DNA of 64,000 nucleotides from Dyadobacter tibetensis Y620-1 (GTDB taxonomy: Bacteria; Bacteroidota; Bacteroidia; Cytophagales; Spirosomataceae), in the NCBI RefSeq assembly GCF_000566685.1, contig NZ_AZQN01000002.1, positions 434,001-498,000 of the forward strand, written 5' to 3'. Below the pieces are notes generated by a model. The model was not told where the DNA came from. It made no database searches and worked only from the letters and a program-made list of their open reading frames with translations. The position numbers were made by a program, and so were the translations under genes. This document shows, in pieces, positions 62,801-64,000 of this stretch (positions are counted from its first letter, which is position 1; each line of letters begins with the position of its first letter).

Positions 62801-63690
62801 CGGAACAAAGCACTAATTGTGCCTAAGCCGGGAAGAGGGATATACCATCCTGGATTTATTTCTGTCAGCGGAAACAGATGCTGTTTCCAGGTAAAGCGTC
62901 CCCCATGCGGGCCATAGGTATAGGGTGGATGATGCATGGCAATGACCACTTGTTTGGCTCGATACTTCCGAACAACATTTTCGAAGACAAATTGAAAATG
63001 TGCCCTATTTTTTATCTCACAGCCATCATTCATTTTGGGCTCCTTATCCCAATCCATCAACCACCATTGAGAATCTACCACAATCACCACGACATCATCG
63101 TTCAATTCCACAACTTCCGGCCCGGAACACCCGTCTAGAGGTAAAAAATAATCCTCATAATCGTCTTTATCTTTTACCCCTCTATTTTTATTAATATATT
63201 TTTGAACAAATTTTTGTTGCCTTTTCAGACCTTGGCCACCCCATCCGCGCCAATCATGATTTCCAGGAATGAAAATAGGTCGACCTTTAAAATCTTTGAT
63301 AATTTCTAATTGGGATGAAAGCCGGAACTCGGCTATGGCTCGGTTCGCAGAATCCTCAGAAGGTGGCATTCCGCTTGGATAAATGTTGTCTCCCAGAAAT
63401 AGCACCGAACTATTACTTACCTCCTGGGAAAGTATTTCTTTTAAATAGGAAAGAACAGGCGCCTTATTTTCAGGACTATCATTGCCCGCATCACCGATCA
63501 GATACATGGTATGTAGCACTTTTCCGGACATAGGCATTTCCTGATCCCAATCCTTAGTTACCGAGGCGTATTGAGTTTTATATCCCGCGCAGCCAGTGAT
63601 CAGAAGCGCTATCGCAACCAATATTGTATAATTTAATCGATGCTGAAATTGATAGAAGGGTATGGTCATCACTAAAAATGGATATTTCAA
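59860..63690 (-). CDS. Lipoprotein metallophosphatase fused to an Omp85-like outer membrane beta-barrel
   Basis: A 1276-residue protein. A signal peptide with lipobox ALLITGC lipidates Cys34 (an alternative ATG at 63669 would make it Cys27). Residues about 60-400 are a calcineurin-like phosphoesterase with all motifs: LIGDAGN, FLGDNIYPSG, IPGNHDWRG, AMHHPPYTYG and ASGHEHGLQF. A long middle region (about 450-900) is not recognised. The last 350 residues are a surface antigen/BamA-TamA-type barrel with the conserved loop motif GLRGYRAERF and the aromatic end LALQTGFWF. The phosphoesterase should sit in the periplasm or at the surface. Family is seen across Bacteroidota; function unknown. Confidence 0.85.
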   Translation of the reverse strand: MKYPFLVMTIPFYQFQHRLNYTILVAIALLITGCAGYKTQYASVTKDWDQEMPMSGKVLHTMYLIGDAGNDSPENKAPVLSYLKEILSQEVSNSSVLFLGDNIYPSGMPPSEDSANRAIAEFRLSSQLEIIKDFKGRPIFIPGNHDWRGWGGQGLKRQQKFVQKYINKNRGVKDKDDYEDYFLPLDGCSGPEVVELNDDVVVIVVDSQWWLMDWDKEPKMNDGCEIKNRAHFQFVFENVVRKYRAKQVVIAMHHPPYTYGPHGGRFTWKQHLFPLTEINPGWYIPLPGLGTISALFRATIGSRQDMVNKRYRDLRKALLAGANKNGRFVFASGHEHGLQFIQNENHSFIVSGSGSKKSPVGMGKGSEFASSEPGYSTLEFYEGGQVWTTYYAVAPDGKSARIIFRKIIKEKKDPEYKAYLLENPSRPELERDSIDQFVTMQPAGQVGKFHGFLFGKHNRNLYQQPYKFRVFDLSKEKGGMVPVKLGGGNQTNSLRLEASDGKEYVLRGLAKDVTRFIPFPFNKMSAAKYLVEDNFLSTNPFAPLSVPVLAGAIGVYHTNPELVYVPEQPGLEGYNEAVGATMNLYEERPKGKHWRDAAHFGYPDKIVGTTDVVEEILEDPENRVDESWMLRTRMLDFLIGDWDRHDDQWAWAMLKGPHGSKIFRPIPKDRDQAFSLYDGTITELARFTEPFLRQLQSFDPVVKSVKWSTWSARLMDRTFLNGLSWPEWEQQVSFVQEKLTDEIIDQAFDRWPAKARELAADEIARNIKARRDGLREIARDHYSFVSRSVNVIGTEKKERFEIDHINDHQLRVRVYDLSKKGKLKDLRYDRTFDAAITRSVQLYGIGDDDSFVHQGTGRAPINIRLIGGLGKDEYIDLADSVRRGKKIKVYDDRRNNRLHSSPNFTDKRSSQYRFNIYDRRSADSNYDILMPLPLIGYNPDDGVMLGAGLNYTRYGFKKEPFASMQKIGLRYAFGTKSLILDYTGDFINAFGKWDFYLNGHLHGPSYAFNYTGRGNNSIRLPERANFYRVRQQGVALFPAFKKRIGSSDGFFAIGPFAEVNKIEPTIGRFITSPQNELGPNVFDTRAFLGGRALFDFKSVDNYAMPHSGIKFMTRLDWTHELNSHRSFSALKSQLVFYRSLDVKERFILATRLGTEVNFGNDFAFFQMPTLGARQGLRGYRAERFYGKSSFWQETDLRVRVNSSYNATLPLTYGLFASIDYGRVWVQNDTATNWHYSYGGGFWFAPVNLLTISVGVFMPKEKQEEGPRLALQTGFWF

Positions 63691-63714
63691 TTCTTTTCAC
63701 TAATTAATTTATAG

Positions 63715-64000
63715 CTATTTTGGATCCTTATACTGGAAAAACAATATGTTGGCATCCTTATTGCTCCCGGCTTCGTTGGAGATATAAAGATTGCCTTGTT
63801 GATCGAATAGCATACCTTCTGGTTGTTGAAATATGGACCTTTTAAGCGTATATGTTTGCTGAACTTTCCATTCCGGACTTAATTCTATTAATTGAAGATT
63901 GATGGAGGAAAGCAGACACCATCGCTGCGTGAAAGGATGTCGCGCAAGGGCCGAGGGTTGAAACCTTTTATTCATTCCCCCTTGATTCATTCCCGAAAGA
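63715..64000 (-). CDS. SdiA-regulated-like protein, C-terminal part (5' end outside window)
   Basis: The frame is open from the window edge to a stop at 63715, giving about 95 residues. FQPSALARHPFTQRWCLLSS, then QPEGMLFDQQGNLYISNEA and the closing beta strand match the C-terminal blades of the SdiA-regulated domain, a six-bladed propeller seen in exported proteins. The methionine at 63990 is probably internal. It lies 24 bases upstream of the large metallophosphatase/barrel gene on the same strand, so the two are likely cotranscribed. The catalytic or binding function is unknown. Confidence 0.75.
   Translation of the reverse strand, partial: LSGMNQGGMNKRFQPSALARHPFTQRWCLLSSINLQLIELSPEWKVQQTYTLKRSIFQQPEGMLFDQQGNLYISNEAGSNKDANILFFQYKDPK

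Overview
The window reads as a chromosomal segment of a member of the Bacteroidota, most likely a Cytophagales (Spirosomaceae/Cytophagaceae-like) bacterium. The signs are a type IX secretion component (PorW/SprE), a subtilase ending in a type IX C-terminal sorting domain, families typical of the phylum (DUF2911, DUF4105, DUF4403, DUF2279, WbqC-like, a metallophosphatase fused to an Omp85-like barrel), an F0 operon with a long histidine-rich AtpB, and several promoters of the Bacteroidota form (TTTG, about 19 bases, TAnnTTTG). Nearly all of it is ordinary housekeeping sequence. I see no prophage, intact insertion sequence, CRISPR array, rRNA or tRNA.

Layout. 1-8047: end of a flavoprotein, uvrC, glycerate kinase, a bifunctional class A penicillin-binding protein and porW, all but the first on the minus strand. 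8184-11531: the F0 part of ATP synthase (AtpZ, an unnamed membrane protein, a, c, b) plus delta, closed by a terminator without atpA or atpG. 11729-20469: a minus-strand run with clpC, a WbqC-like protein, yciO, a glycosyltransferase, a YihY membrane protein, a YbgC-type thioesterase, mltG and an Ldh-family dehydrogenase. 20713-28271: a mostly plus-strand run with a DUF502 protein, aroA, a membrane-anchored GltB-like FMN protein, the secreted subtilase and a DUF2911 protein. 28325-36472: TRIC channel, thyA, OsmC, then phhB, rsmI, DUF4105, inositol monophosphatase, a YfiT-type transferase, a 50-residue Cys-rich membrane protein and acs. 36678-42774: a THUMP-like methyltransferase, a Spx/ArsC protein, a dicarboxylate symporter, then a tandem universal stress protein directly followed by corA. 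42811-51497: minus-strand OmpA protein, RNase P RNA, DUF4403, Smr, DUF2279, a von Willebrand membrane protein and fabG with a clear promoter. 51612-64000: a second SDR, a sterol desaturase, a decayed type IX sorting domain, a three-gene glycan locus, a PhnB-like protein, a DinB protein, the large metallophosphatase/barrel protein and the end of a SdiA-regulated-like protein.

How the parts fit. Envelope functions dominate: peptidoglycan synthesis and trimming (PBP1A, MltG), outer membrane anchoring (OmpA), protein export (PorW with a matching secreted protease) and lipid metabolism (FabG, thioesterase, desaturase). The most coherent accessory unit is 54235-58355: a Tat-exported glycosylasparaginase followed by two exported GH29 alpha-L-fucosidases. 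Together these could take apart the fucosylated GlcNAc-Asn linkage of N-glycoproteins, as lysosomes do. Other items worth a look are the split ATP synthase operon with three hairpins between atpE and atpF, the frameshifted sorting-domain remnant at 53388-53764, the phosphoesterase/barrel fusion at 59860-63690, a sigma-54-like site before the stress protein, and an orphan FeoB-associated-like peptide at 34365. Functions are assigned from recognisable motifs and family knowledge; no searches were run.
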